From an uncultured Duganella sp. (GTDB lineage: Bacteria > Pseudomonadota > Gammaproteobacteria > Burkholderiales > Burkholderiaceae), in NCBI GenBank assembly GCA_946482335.1, contig CAMLRG010000030.1, positions 1-36,893 on the forward strand: DNA of 36,893 bases, given 5' to 3'. This document shows positions 8,136 to 16,796 of the stretch, piece after piece. The position numbers and the translations under genes are program-made. The notes under the pieces are model-generated. The model ran no database searches and was not told where the DNA came from. It saw nothing but the letters and a program-made list of their open reading frames with translations. Position 1 is the first letter of the stretch. Every line of letters begins with the position of its first letter.

Positions 8136-10154
8136 TCAGTCGCCGGCAGCGCAATCGATGCTGATGGTGAATTGCTGGGCCACCTGCTCCAGCAATGCCC
8201 GCAGTTGGGCCACCATCGGTTGGGCACGCGCCATTTCACTGTCGGCATCGCCCGGCGCCAGATGCTCCAGGTCGTGGCACAACTCCGCCATTCCGCTGGC
8301 GCCGACCCCGTGGGCTGCCGATTTGATGCGATGGCCCAGGGCACGCACTTCCTGCACCTGGCCGTGTGCCAGTGCCGCCTCCATGTCCCGCACGCCTTGC
8401 CGCGAACTTTGCAGGAAACTGCTGGCGAATTTGCGCAGCTTCGGCACATCGTTGCCAAGCAGGGCCGTCAGCACCGATAAATCGAGCACGGCCGGGTCGC
8501 CGCCCGCGCCGGATGTAGAGGCTGGCGGCGGCCGGAAAGGCGCCGCCCCAGCCAGCACCACGCCGTGCGGCAGCCAGAGCGCAATGGTCTGGACCATCAG
8601 GGCGGGGCGGATGGGCTTGGAGATGAAATCGTTCATGCCGGCATCGAGGCAATGCTTGCGTACCTCGGTGGTGGCGTTGGCCGTCATCGCCAGCACCGGC
8701 AGGCTGGCCAGGCGGGCGGTGGCGCGGATGCGGCGGGTGGCTTCCATCCCATCCATTTGCGGCATTTGCACGTCCATCAGGACGCAGTCGAATTCCGCCT
8801 GCTGCAGCAGTTGCAGCGCCTGTATCCCGTGATGGGCGATGCACACCGTGGCACCGGCCTGTTCCAGCACCTCCTGCGCAATCTGTTGGTTGACGGTATT
8901 GTCCTCAACCAGCAGGATGCGCGCCGCCCGCTGCGCCGCCGGCGGCGCCGGCGCCGGGGCGGGGGCCAGCAGCTGGGCGGCGGCATCGCTGATCCGGTCG
9001 ATCAACGTGGCGGCGGCGCTGGCCGGTACGCCGAGCCGGGCGGTGAACCAGAAGGTGCTGCCGGCCCCCGGCTGGCTGCGCACGCCGACTTCACCCCCCA
9101 TCAGCTGGGCCAATTCCTTGCAGATTGCCAAACCCAGGCCGGTGCCCCCGTATTCGCGCGTGGTGGAAGGGTCCGCTTGCTGGAACGACACGAACAGCCG
9201 GGCGATTTCCGCCTCGCTCAACCCAATGCCCTGGTCGCTCACTTCGAAACGCACCAGGCAGTGGCGGGCGTCGCCGGCCTCTTTGCGCGCCCGCACCGCG
9301 ATCCGGCCGCGCTCGCTGAACTTGATGGCATTGTTGGTATAGTTGATCAGCACCTGTCCCAGCCGTAAAGGATCGCCGACCAGCACCGGCGGCAAGGCCG
9401 GGTCGAGGTCGAACACCAGGTCGAGGTGACGGCTGGCGGCGTTCTGCGCCACCACGCTGGTCAGGGTTTGCACCACCTGGCCGAGGGAGAATGCGACCTG
9501 CTGGACTTCCATCTTGCCGGCCTCGATCTTGGAAATGTCGAGGATATCGTCCACGATACGCAGCACGTGTTCGCTGGCGAAGCGGATCTTTTCCAGGTAA
9601 TCGCGCTGGCGCGGGTCGAGTTCGGTCTTCAAGGCCAGGTAGGCCATGCCGATCACGCAGTTCAGCGGCGTGCGGATCTCATGGCTCATATTGGCCAGGA
9701 ACTGGCCCTTGGCCTTGTTCGCCGCCTCGGCCAGCAGCCGGGCTTCTTCCAGCTCTTTCTCATGGCGCCGCTCGGCCGTCACGTCGTGGTAGATGGTCAC
9801 GAAACCGTGGACCGCCCCATCCGCGCCATGGATCGGGCGGCCGATGATGTTCAGCTGCGCGCCATTGGCCATGGTGCGCGTGAAATGGTGGGGCTCGAAC
9901 TTCAGGCACAGTTCCACCCTGGCGGCCACCAGTTCCTCGATGGGGCCTGGCCCATAGTCGCCGCGCGTCGCAATATAACGAAACACGTCGGCCATGGTGA
10001 TCCCGGCATGCATGACGCCATCCGGGAAGCCTTGCACCTGGCAAAACGCCGGGTTCCAGAACCGGATGGTCAAATCGCGATCGACGATGGTGACGCCCAC
10101 CGGCATGTATTCCAGTGCGGCCGCCAACTCTTTACTTTGTACGGTTGTTTCCAT
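8136..10154 (-). CDS. Soluble hybrid sensor histidine kinase (PAS-HisKA-HATPase-REC-Hpt)
   Basis: A 672-residue cytosolic phosphorelay protein without membrane segments. An N-terminal PAS domain (about 10-130) of the PAS-7 type is followed by HisKA with phospho-His158 (NMSHEIRTP), HATPase_c with NNAIKF, DQGIGL and GGTGLGLAI (about 265-375), a Pro/Ala linker, a REC domain with phospho-acceptor Asp461 (LMDVQMPQMDG) and Lys513, and an Hpt domain with His608 (LGHRIKSAAHGVGA). The architecture is like BarA/ArcB but lacks transmembrane sensing, so the signal is probably intracellular and read by PAS. No stand-alone response regulator lies nearby, so the final target is unknown. The ribosome site is weak, but the ATG fits the PAS boundary. 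Confidence 0.93.
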   Translation of the reverse strand: METTVQSKELAAALEYMPVGVTIVDRDLTIRFWNPAFCQVQGFPDGVMHAGITMADVFRYIATRGDYGPGPIEELVAARVELCLKFEPHHFTRTMANGAQLNIIGRPIHGADGAVHGFVTIYHDVTAERRHEKELEEARLLAEAANKAKGQFLANMSHEIRTPLNCVIGMAYLALKTELDPRQRDYLEKIRFASEHVLRIVDDILDISKIEAGKMEVQQVAFSLGQVVQTLTSVVAQNAASRHLDLVFDLDPALPPVLVGDPLRLGQVLINYTNNAIKFSERGRIAVRARKEAGDARHCLVRFEVSDQGIGLSEAEIARLFVSFQQADPSTTREYGGTGLGLAICKELAQLMGGEVGVRSQPGAGSTFWFTARLGVPASAAATLIDRISDAAAQLLAPAPAPAPPAAQRAARILLVEDNTVNQQIAQEVLEQAGATVCIAHHGIQALQLLQQAEFDCVLMDVQMPQMDGMEATRRIRATARLASLPVLAMTANATTEVRKHCLDAGMNDFISKPIRPALMVQTIALWLPHGVVLAGAAPFRPPPASTSGAGGDPAVLDLSVLTALLGNDVPKLRKFASSFLQSSRQGVRDMEAALAHGQVQEVRALGHRIKSAAHGVGASGMAELCHDLEHLAPGDADSEMARAQPMVAQLRALLEQVAQQFTISIDCAAGD

Positions 10155-10214
10155 AAATGCCAGTTTACCGCGCCGCCGCGGCGTTGCGCCAGGCGAGGCG
10201 GGGCCACCGCCGGG

Positions 10215-10577
10215 TCAAGGCTGGATGGTGATGGACTCGACAAAGTATTGGGTATCGCCAAAGCACGAGGTCGGGATCCCCTTGTGCTGCGCATAATGCA
10301 GCACCACCCGCTTGCCCGCCGCGGCGGCGATCTGCGCAGCCACCGCCTCATCGCGCACCGTAAACTCGAACTTCTCCGGAATCGCCCCCGGCATCGAAGT
10401 CAGCAGGATTTCCCCTTCCCAGGTCTTGCACACCCAGCCGCGCTTGGAGAACTTTTGCAAATACCCGGCGCGCTCGCCTTCCGAGTAGGAGTAGCTCAAA
10501 GCCAGCCACAGGTACGCTGCAAACAGCAGCGCCACGGCGGCCAGCAGGCTGCCGATGATCAACAGGGCGCGGCTCAT
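10215..10577 (-). CDS. Small membrane-anchored protein, translationally coupled to the DUF475 gene
   Basis: A 120-residue protein with an N-terminal hydrophobic anchor (about 4-27) and a short soluble domain containing GWVCKTWEGE, EKFEFTVRD, HYAQHKG and TSCFGD motifs, with two conserved-looking cysteines. I recognise it only as a conserved hypothetical family and assign no function. The start is fixed by a 4-bp ATGA overlap with the stop of the DUF475 gene, which implies coupled translation and joint function or stoichiometry. A longer in-frame upstream extension lies inside the DUF475 gene and was discarded. Confidence 0.75.
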   Translation of the reverse strand: MSRALLIIGSLLAAVALLFAAYLWLALSYSYSEGERAGYLQKFSKRGWVCKTWEGEILLTSMPGAIPEKFEFTVRDEAVAAQIAAAAGKRVVLHYAQHKGIPTSCFGDTQYFVESITIQP

Positions 10578-11608
10578 TCTGCCTCCACAGGATGAAGTTT
10601 CTTGTACTTGAGCGAAGACCATAAGGACACGGCAATGAATGCCACGCCGGACAAGCCCGTGAACCACTCCGGAATGTGATACTTCACGCTGGCGAACATG
10701 ATCACCGCCAGGATGCCGATCGCATAGTGCGCCCCATGTTCCAGGTAAATGAATTCATCGAGCGTGCCCTTGTGCACCAGGTAGACGGTCAGGGAACGCA
10801 CGTACATGGCGCCGATGGCGAGGCCCAGCATGATGATCACGACGTCGCTGGTAATGGCGAAGGCGCCGATCACGCCGTCGAAGGAGAACGAGGCATCCAG
10901 CACTTCGAGGTAGAGGAAGCCGCCGATCGAGCCGCCGGCCACCGCCTTGCCGGCGTCGCCATGGCCTTCCTCTTCCAGCAGGCTGCTGATCCAGCCCACG
11001 CCGACGTAGATGGCGGTGCCGACCACGCCCGCGTAGAGCACGCTGAAGCGCTTGGCTTCCGGCACCAATCGCACGCACAGCACCACGGCGACCAGGGTCA
11101 GCAGGACAGCCAGGCTTTCCGTGCCATATTTGCCGACCTTTTCTTCGAACCACTGGATCCAGTGCACATCCTTTTCCTCGTCGAACAGGAAGTTCAGGAA
11201 CACCAGCAACAGGAAGGCGCCGCCGAAGGCGGCCACTTCCTCATGCACGCTGAGCAGGTGGCGCGAGTATTCTTGCGGCGTCTTGAGCGCCATGTCCCAC
11301 ACCGCCACCATGTCCAGCCCGGTGGCCACCGCCACGATGGCCAGCGGGAACACCAGGCGCATGCCGAACACGGCCACCAGGATACCGACTGTCAGGAACA
11401 GTTTTTGCCAGAATGCGTTCCAATCCTTGAGCACGGAGGCGTTCACCACCGCATTGTCGAAGGAAAGGGAGACTTCCATCACCCCCAGCACGCCCGTGAT
11501 CCACAGCGCGGTCAGCGCCGCCCCCCAGCCGCCGTTGCTGTACCCCCACCAGCCGGCCAACCCCATCAGGACGATGGTGGTAATGATAGAAATCCTGAAA
11601 TGCTTCAT
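10574..11608 (-). CDS. DUF475 (TerC-like) integral membrane protein
   Basis: A 344-residue polytopic membrane protein with about eight to nine hydrophobic segments. Two related acidic motifs, EVSLSFDNAVVNA near residue 45 and DASFSFDGVIGAFA near residue 238, are the inverted-repeat signature of the TerC/DUF475 superfamily, proposed to bind or transport metal ions (tellurium resistance, manganese export). The specific substrate is unknown. The downstream small anchored protein overlaps its stop by 4 bp. It is divergent from the PAP2-like gene across 66 bp of AT-rich DNA. No strong ribosome site precedes the ATG. Confidence 0.88.
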   Translation of the reverse strand: MKHFRISIITTIVLMGLAGWWGYSNGGWGAALTALWITGVLGVMEVSLSFDNAVVNASVLKDWNAFWQKLFLTVGILVAVFGMRLVFPLAIVAVATGLDMVAVWDMALKTPQEYSRHLLSVHEEVAAFGGAFLLLVFLNFLFDEEKDVHWIQWFEEKVGKYGTESLAVLLTLVAVVLCVRLVPEAKRFSVLYAGVVGTAIYVGVGWISSLLEEEGHGDAGKAVAGGSIGGFLYLEVLDASFSFDGVIGAFAITSDVVIIMLGLAIGAMYVRSLTVYLVHKGTLDEFIYLEHGAHYAIGILAVIMFASVKYHIPEWFTGLSGVAFIAVSLWSSLKYKKLHPVEAE

Positions 11609-11674
11609 TTTTGCTTGCTATTAATATTGTTGGTGCGCCGATTATAATGGGGGATTCACCTTAGGACGCTATAA

Positions 11675-12094
11675 ATGGATCTTGCCTACCTGCTGACGCC
11701 GCTTTTGACCTGGATTACCGTCGGTCCAATCAAATTCCTGATCAACAGTATCAAAGCCCGCCAATGGGCCTTCAAGCTGGTCGGCAATGGCGGCTTCCCG
11801 TCCAACCACAGCGCCGTCGTGTCCAGCATGGCCACCCTGATCGCGCTGCGCGAAGGCATGGGCCACCCGGCATTCGGCGTCGCGGTCGCGCTGTGCTTCA
11901 TCGTGATCATCGATGCCAACAGCCTGCGCCAGCACGTCGGCCGCCAGGCCGCCGCCATCAACCGGATCGCCAAGGATGCCACGGACCATCAATGGCTGCG
12001 CGAACGGATGGGCCATACGGTGGTCGAAATCACGGGCGGGCTGGCGACCGGCATTGCCATCGGCCACATCGTTTTCGCCCTGTTCCCCCGCTGA
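11675..12094 (+). CDS. Divergent PAP2 family (DUF212, YuiD-like) membrane protein
   Basis: A 139-residue protein of the DUF212 / 'acid phosphatase or vanadium-dependent haloperoxidase-related' family. Visible motifs are FKLVGNGGFPSNHSAVVSSMATLIAL (the PSNHS core corresponding to the PAP2 PSGH motif) and DANSLRQHVGRQAAAIN, with hydrophobic segments near both ends. The role is not established; a phosphatase-like membrane activity is inferred from the fold. AGGA is 8 bp upstream of the ATG. TATAAT at 11643-11648 is a plausible -10 element but no good -35 is visible. It ends in a strong hairpin terminator. Confidence 0.88.
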   Translation: MDLAYLLTPLLTWITVGPIKFLINSIKARQWAFKLVGNGGFPSNHSAVVSSMATLIALREGMGHPAFGVAVALCFIVIIDANSLRQHVGRQAAAINRIAKDATDHQWLRERMGHTVVEITGGLATGIAIGHIVFALFPR

Positions 12095-12102
12095 ATCCCC
12101 GC

Positions 12103-12137
12103 GGGATTGCTTCATGACTGAAGCAATCCCTTTCTCT
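12103..12137 (+). terminator. Intrinsic terminator after the DUF212 gene
   Basis: Perfect 12-bp stem GGGATTGCTTCA/TGAAGCAATCCC with loop TGAC, followed by TTTCTCT. It begins 9 bp after the stop codon and isolates this gene from the efflux operon promoter downstream. Confidence 0.8.
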
Positions 12138-12216
12138 CCAAAATTCACCTTTTCTGCGGTTTATCCGCGAATCCTGCAGTCCAGCCATAAAAACCCGCAG
12201 TCTGGCCCCAGGTGAA

Positions 12217-12245
12217 TTGACACTCCCCCTCTGTAAAAGGATACT
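12217..12245 (+). promoter_or_regulatory. Sigma-70-type promoter of the RND efflux operon
   Basis: A perfect -35 hexamer TTGACA (12217-12222), a 17-base spacer and a -10 of GATACT (12240-12245, 4 of 6 to consensus). Transcription would start near 12252, inside the palindrome described next, giving a leader of about 60 bases before the adaptor start at 12310. Confidence 0.65.
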
Positions 12246-12265
12246 TTTGCACGCTGCAGAAGTAT
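12241..12265. promoter_or_regulatory. Candidate repressor operator overlapping the RND promoter
   Basis: A 25-bp near-palindrome: arms ATACTTTTGCAC and CTGCAGAAGTAT around a central G, with 10 of 12 positions symmetric. It overlaps the -10 element and predicted start site. Size and position are typical of TetR-family operators such as those of AcrR/TtgR-type efflux repressors. No TetR gene lies in the window, so the regulator would be encoded elsewhere (inference). Confidence 0.55.
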
Positions 12266-12309
12266 GCACTCTATATACAAATAAGCCGTCCACCAAACTG
12301 GAGATTCTC

Positions 12310-13494
12310 ATGTTGCGTAAAACCCTATTAGCTCTCGCCGTTGCATCAGCGCTGGTCGCCTGCGGCAAGTCCGACAAGGCGCCGGAAGCCGGCAAGGCCA
12401 ACGCGTCGGCGACTGCCGAAGCGAAAGGCAAGGGCGATGACAAGAAACTGGCGACGCTCCAGGTTGCTTCCGAAGACCTGGTGACGGTGGACAGCAATGC
12501 CCTGGCTTCCGGTCCGGTGGTCACCGGCTCGATCCAGCCCGAGCGCAAGGCCGACCTGCGCGCCGAAGTGGGCGCCGTGGTCATGCAAGTCCTGAAAGAA
12601 AATGGCGAAGCCGTCAAGAAAGGCGACCTGCTGGTCCGCCTGGACGACACGGCGCTGCGCGACAACCTGGCGTCGGCCCAGGAAGCGGTGCGCGCTTCGA
12701 CCCAGTCGCTGGAACAGGCCGAGCGCGTGCTGGCCCGCCAGAAAACCCTGAAGGCGTCCGGCATGGTGTCGTCGCAAGTGCTGGAAGACGCGGAAGTGCG
12801 CCGCAACAATGCCCAGTCCGACCTGTCGGCCGCCAAGGCCCGCCTGGTGACCGCCAACCAGCAACTGTCGCGCACCCTGGTGCGTGCCCCGTTCGACGGC
12901 ATCGTGTCCGAGCGTAAGGTTTCCGCCGGCGACACCGCCCAGATCGGCAAGGAATTGGTGAAAGTGGTCGATCCGGCCTCGATGCGCTTCGAGGGCCGCG
13001 TGTCGGCCGATTCGGTGGGCGTGGTCAAGGCGGGGCAGGGCGTGGTGTTCTCCATCAACGGTTACCCGGGCCAGAACTTCCTGGGCAAGGTCAAGCGCGT
13101 CGATCCGGCGGCCAACCCGGTTACCCGCCAGGTGGAAGTGCTGGTCGATTTCGCCGACAGGAACCTGCCGCGCGTGGCCGGCCTGTTCGCCGAAGGCCGC
13201 ATCGAAGCGGAAACCAAGGCGGCCCTGATGGTGCCGGAATCGGCCCTGGTCAAGCAGGGCGATACCACCTACGTGTGGAAGATCAAGGACAAGGCCCTGG
13301 CCAAGACCGCGCTGCAGATGGGCGCCCGCGATGCGCGCAGCGGCAACTGGAGCGTGCAGACCGGCCTGGCCAAGGGCGACATCGTGATGCGCACCCCGGC
13401 CTCGGGCTTCCGCGAAGGCCAGAAAGTCGAGATGCAAGTGCCCAAGGCCGTCGCCTCGGCCACCCTGCCGAACGGCGCCAGCAAAGGCAACTAA
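12310..13494 (+). CDS. RND efflux periplasmic adaptor (membrane fusion) lipoprotein
   Basis: A 394-residue adaptor linking an inner membrane RND pump to an outer membrane channel. The start at 12310 gives a lipoprotein signal with lipobox LVAC (Cys17), then a linker rich in Ala/Lys. The barrel-sandwich lipoyl half-motif is VGAVVMQVLKENGEAVKKGDLLVRLDD; a coiled-coil hairpin (about 115-180) is followed by LVRAPFDGIVSERKVSAGD and beta-barrel segments to the C terminus. An upstream in-frame ATG at 12217 overlaps the -35 element and would spoil the signal peptide, so it is rejected. First gene of the operon; the permease follows after 12 bp. No TolC-like channel gene is nearby. Confidence 0.92.
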   Translation: MLRKTLLALAVASALVACGKSDKAPEAGKANASATAEAKGKGDDKKLATLQVASEDLVTVDSNALASGPVVTGSIQPERKADLRAEVGAVVMQVLKENGEAVKKGDLLVRLDDTALRDNLASAQEAVRASTQSLEQAERVLARQKTLKASGMVSSQVLEDAEVRRNNAQSDLSAAKARLVTANQQLSRTLVRAPFDGIVSERKVSAGDTAQIGKELVKVVDPASMRFEGRVSADSVGVVKAGQGVVFSINGYPGQNFLGKVKRVDPAANPVTRQVEVLVDFADRNLPRVAGLFAEGRIEAETKAALMVPESALVKQGDTTYVWKIKDKALAKTALQMGARDARSGNWSVQTGLAKGDIVMRTPASGFREGQKVEMQVPKAVASATLPNGASKGN

Positions 13495-13506
13495 GGAAAC
13501 GACACC

Positions 13507-16500
13507 ATGTTCCTGTCCAATTTCAGTATCAAGCGCCCCGTCGCCATGATCGTGCTGATCGTGGCGATGATGGCCATGGGCCTGCTGGCCCTGTCCAAGC
13601 TGCGCGTCAACCAGAACCCGGACGTTGAGATCCCGCTGCTGATCGTCAACATCCCGTACCCTGGCGCCTCGCCGGAAACGGTCGAGCGCGAAGTGGTCAA
13701 CCGCCTGGAAAAATCGCTGCAATCGATCGCCGGCGTGACCGACCTGTACTCGACTTCGCGCGAGGGCAGCGCCACCATCGAAATGCGCTTCACGTTCGAA
13801 AAGAACCTGATCGAAGCGTCCGACGAGGTGCGCAACGCCATCGCCGCGGTGCGCTACAAGCTGCCGACCGAGATGCGCGAACCGATGATCCAGCGCATCG
13901 ATACCTCGGCCGACCCGATCATGCAGATGTCGCTGTCGTCCAAGACGCAATCGCACGCCGTGCTGTCGCGCCTGGCCGAAGACAAGCTGGCCGACCGTTA
14001 CCGCGCCCTCGACGGCGTGGCCGTGGTCAACGTCAACGGTGCGCTGCGCCGTGAACTGTCGGTGCTGCTGCGTGCCGAGAAGCTGCGCGAATTCAACGTC
14101 TCGGTGGCCGAAGTGGCGCAGGCGCTGCGCATGCAGAACACCAATGCCCCGGTGGGCAAGGTGCGCGGCGACCTGGAAGAGAAGGCGATCCGCCTGGTGG
14201 GCCGCATCGAGCGTCCGGAAGAGTTCAAGGACGTGGTGGTCAAGCGCAACGGCGAACAGCTGATCCGCCTGGGCCAGCTGGCCACCATCGAAGACGGCTT
14301 TGCCGACATCAACAACGTCAGCCTGCGTTCCGGCAAGCCGAACGTGGGGATTGCCGTGATCCGCGCGCGCGACGCCTCCACCGTCTCGGTGGCCAAGGAC
14401 GTGCGCAAGCTGACCGAGGAAATCAACAAGGAGTTCAAGGACGAAGGCCTGGGCAATTCGCTGGAAGTCACCCGCGACGGCGGCGAAGATGCGCAGGATT
14501 CCCTGAACAACGTGATCGAGGCGCTGGTGTTCGGCGCCGTGCTGACCATCTTCGTGGTGTACGCCTTCCTGAATTCCTGGCGTTCCACCCTGATCACCGC
14601 GCTGTCGCTGCCGACGTCGGTCATCGCCGCCTTCATCGCGGTCTGGCTGTGCGGCTTCACGCTGAACTTCATGACCCTGCTCGGCCTGTCGCTGGCGATC
14701 GGCGTGCTGATCGACGATGCCATCGTGGTGCGGGAAAACATCGTGCGCCACATGCAGGCTGGCTCCGACCGCCGCAAGGCGGCGCTGGAAGGCACGGCCG
14801 AAATCGGCCTGGCCGTGGCGGCCACCACCTTCTCCATCATGGCCGTGTTCATCCCGGTCGCCTTCATGGGCGGCATGCCGGGCGAATGGTTCCGTCCCTT
14901 CGCGCTGACCGTGACGTGCTCGGTGGCGGTGTCGCTGTTCATTTCCTTCACCCTGGACCCGATGCTGTCGGCCTACTGGGGCGACCCGGCGGACCACCAC
15001 ACCGCGCCGAAGAAAGGCCTCGGCAAGGTGCTGGACAAATTCAACCACTGGTTCGACCACCAGGCCGACCGTTACGGCAAGGTGATCGCCTGGGCGCTGC
15101 ACCACCGCCGCTGGATGGCCGTGATCGCGGTGGCCAGCTTCGTCGGCGCCCTGGTGCTGCAAGGCACCGTGGGCGGCACCAGCTTCCTGCCGAAGTCGGA
15201 CTTCGGTTCGATCGCGGTGGAAGTGCGTACCCCGTCCTCGTCCAGCCTGGAGTACACCCGCACCAAGATGGACAAGGCAGCGCAGATCGCCCACACCATC
15301 CCTGAAGTGAAGGCCACCAGCACTTACGTCAACCTGTCGGGCGGCCGTATCTGGGTCGACATCGGCAAGCGCAGCCAGCGCAAGCGCGATGCCACCGCCA
15401 TCGCCATCGAGCTGCGCCAGAAGCTGGCCGGCCTGGTGGGCGGCGAATTCGTGGTGCTGGACGATATCAACAACGGCGCCCGCAAGCCGGTGCAGATCGA
15501 CTTCGTCGGTCCCGATTCGCGCAAGCTGATGGAGATCACCAACCAGTTCATGGACAAGCTGCGCGAAGTCAAGGGCGCGGTCGATGTCGGCCTGTCCGAA
15601 CAGGATCCGAAGGACGAGCTGCAGATCGAACTGAACCGCGGCCTGGCCAACTCGATGGGCATTTCGGCCGGCGACACGGCGCAAGCGCTGCGCGTGGCCT
15701 TCGCCGGTATCGAGGTGGGCGACTGGGTCGACCCGACCGGCGAAACCCGCGACGTGGCGGTGCGCCTGCATCCGGACGACCGCGTCAGCCCGGACAATAT
15801 CGAACGCTTGCCGATCGCCGTGACCGGCACCAACCAGATGGTGCCGCTGGACCAGATCGCCACGATCACCATGGGCAAGGGCCCGGCCACCATCCGCCAC
15901 AAGAACGGCAAGCGCATGGTGTCGGTGGCGGCCAACGTGGAAGGCCGTTCGACCGGTGAAGTGATCGCCGAGGCCAAGAAGCTGGCCGCCGAGATGTCGT
16001 ACCCGCCGGGCTTCGGCATGGATGTGGGCGGCTCCGGCAAGGACCAGAACGAAGTGTTCGGCGCCATGGGCATCGCCCTGGTGTCGGGCATCGGCCTGAT
16101 GTACCTGGTGCTGGTGATGCAGTTCGGTTCCTTCACGGCGCCGGGCGCGGTGATGCTGTCCTTGCCGCTGTCGCTGATCGGCGTGGTGGTGGGCCTGATC
16201 CTGACCGGCGGCACGCTCAACCTGATGAGTTTCATCGGCGTCATCATGCTGATGGGCCTGGTGGCCAAGAACGCCATCCTGCTGCTCGACGCGGCGCGCA
16301 AGCGCGAGGAAGAAGGCTATGGCCGCGAGGATGCGCTGATGCACGCCGGCCGCATGCGCCTGCGCCCGATCCTGATGACGACCTTCGCCCTGATCGCCGG
16401 CATGATGCCGGTGGCCATCGGCATGGGCGAGGGCGGCGAGTTCTACCGTCCGATGGCGGTGGCCATCATCGGCGGCACCATCACGTCCACCATGCTGACC

Positions 16501-16722
16501 CTGCTGGTCGTGCCGACCTTCTACGACAGCATCGAGATTGCGCGCGACCGCATGTTCGCCAAGTACAAGCGCCGCGAGGAACGCTGGAACACCGCCGTGG
16601 CCTTCGTGCTGACCTTTGTGGAAGCGATCCTGGCCCTGCTCTTCGTGCGCCTGGTGTTCCGCCTGGTGATGAAACTGGTGGGCCTGGTCACCGGCCGCGG
16701 CCGCCAGCCGAAGATGGCTTGA
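13507..16722 (+). CDS. RND efflux permease, AcrB/HAE1 type (copy 1)
   Basis: A 1071-residue proton-driven multidrug pump with twelve predicted transmembrane helices and two large periplasmic loops. The start MFLSNFSIKRPVAM is the conserved family N terminus. The proton relay is intact: the Asp-Asp pair in GVLIDDAIVVRENIVRHM (TM4) and the TM10 Lys in GLVAKNAILLLDAARK. The periplasmic porter region and the central helix preceded by DAQDSLNNVIEALVFGAVLT are recognisable. AGGAA precedes the ATG, and the gene lies 12 bp behind the adaptor. A strong terminator follows. The substrate is unknown. It is highly similar throughout to the next gene, pointing to tandem duplication. Confidence 0.94.
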   Translation: MFLSNFSIKRPVAMIVLIVAMMAMGLLALSKLRVNQNPDVEIPLLIVNIPYPGASPETVEREVVNRLEKSLQSIAGVTDLYSTSREGSATIEMRFTFEKNLIEASDEVRNAIAAVRYKLPTEMREPMIQRIDTSADPIMQMSLSSKTQSHAVLSRLAEDKLADRYRALDGVAVVNVNGALRRELSVLLRAEKLREFNVSVAEVAQALRMQNTNAPVGKVRGDLEEKAIRLVGRIERPEEFKDVVVKRNGEQLIRLGQLATIEDGFADINNVSLRSGKPNVGIAVIRARDASTVSVAKDVRKLTEEINKEFKDEGLGNSLEVTRDGGEDAQDSLNNVIEALVFGAVLTIFVVYAFLNSWRSTLITALSLPTSVIAAFIAVWLCGFTLNFMTLLGLSLAIGVLIDDAIVVRENIVRHMQAGSDRRKAALEGTAEIGLAVAATTFSIMAVFIPVAFMGGMPGEWFRPFALTVTCSVAVSLFISFTLDPMLSAYWGDPADHHTAPKKGLGKVLDKFNHWFDHQADRYGKVIAWALHHRRWMAVIAVASFVGALVLQGTVGGTSFLPKSDFGSIAVEVRTPSSSSLEYTRTKMDKAAQIAHTIPEVKATSTYVNLSGGRIWVDIGKRSQRKRDATAIAIELRQKLAGLVGGEFVVLDDINNGARKPVQIDFVGPDSRKLMEITNQFMDKLREVKGAVDVGLSEQDPKDELQIELNRGLANSMGISAGDTAQALRVAFAGIEVGDWVDPTGETRDVAVRLHPDDRVSPDNIERLPIAVTGTNQMVPLDQIATITMGKGPATIRHKNGKRMVSVAANVEGRSTGEVIAEAKKLAAEMSYPPGFGMDVGGSGKDQNEVFGAMGIALVSGIGLMYLVLVMQFGSFTAPGAVMLSLPLSLIGVVVGLILTGGTLNLMSFIGVIMLMGLVAKNAILLLDAARKREEEGYGREDALMHAGRMRLRPILMTTFALIAGMMPVAIGMGEGGEFYRPMAVAIIGGTITSTMLTLLVVPTFYDSIEIARDRMFAKYKRREERWNTAVAFVLTFVEAILALLFVRLVFRLVMKLVGLVTGRGRQPKMA

Positions 16723-16743
16723 CCCTGCCTGGCAGGAGCGAAG

Positions 16744-16769
16744 AAGGGCCCGCGGGCCCTTTTTTGTTA
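16744..16769 (+). terminator. Intrinsic terminator between the two RND permease genes
   Basis: An 18-bp perfect palindrome (16744-16761; 7-bp stem AAGGGCC.../...GGCCCTT) runs straight into a T-tract ending TTTTTGTTA. It lies 22 bp after the first permease stop and only 36 bp before the second permease start, so it should reduce read-through into copy 2. Confidence 0.85.
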
Positions 16770-16796
16770 CTTCATAAATTAACAAAAATATAATCA

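Noticed and set aside
16789..16794. Perfect TATAAT just before the second RND permease
   Set aside because: Its predicted start site would fall at or inside the ATG, and the nearest -35-like TTGTTA is 19 bases away within the terminator tail. It is not convincing as the gene's promoter without 5'-end data.
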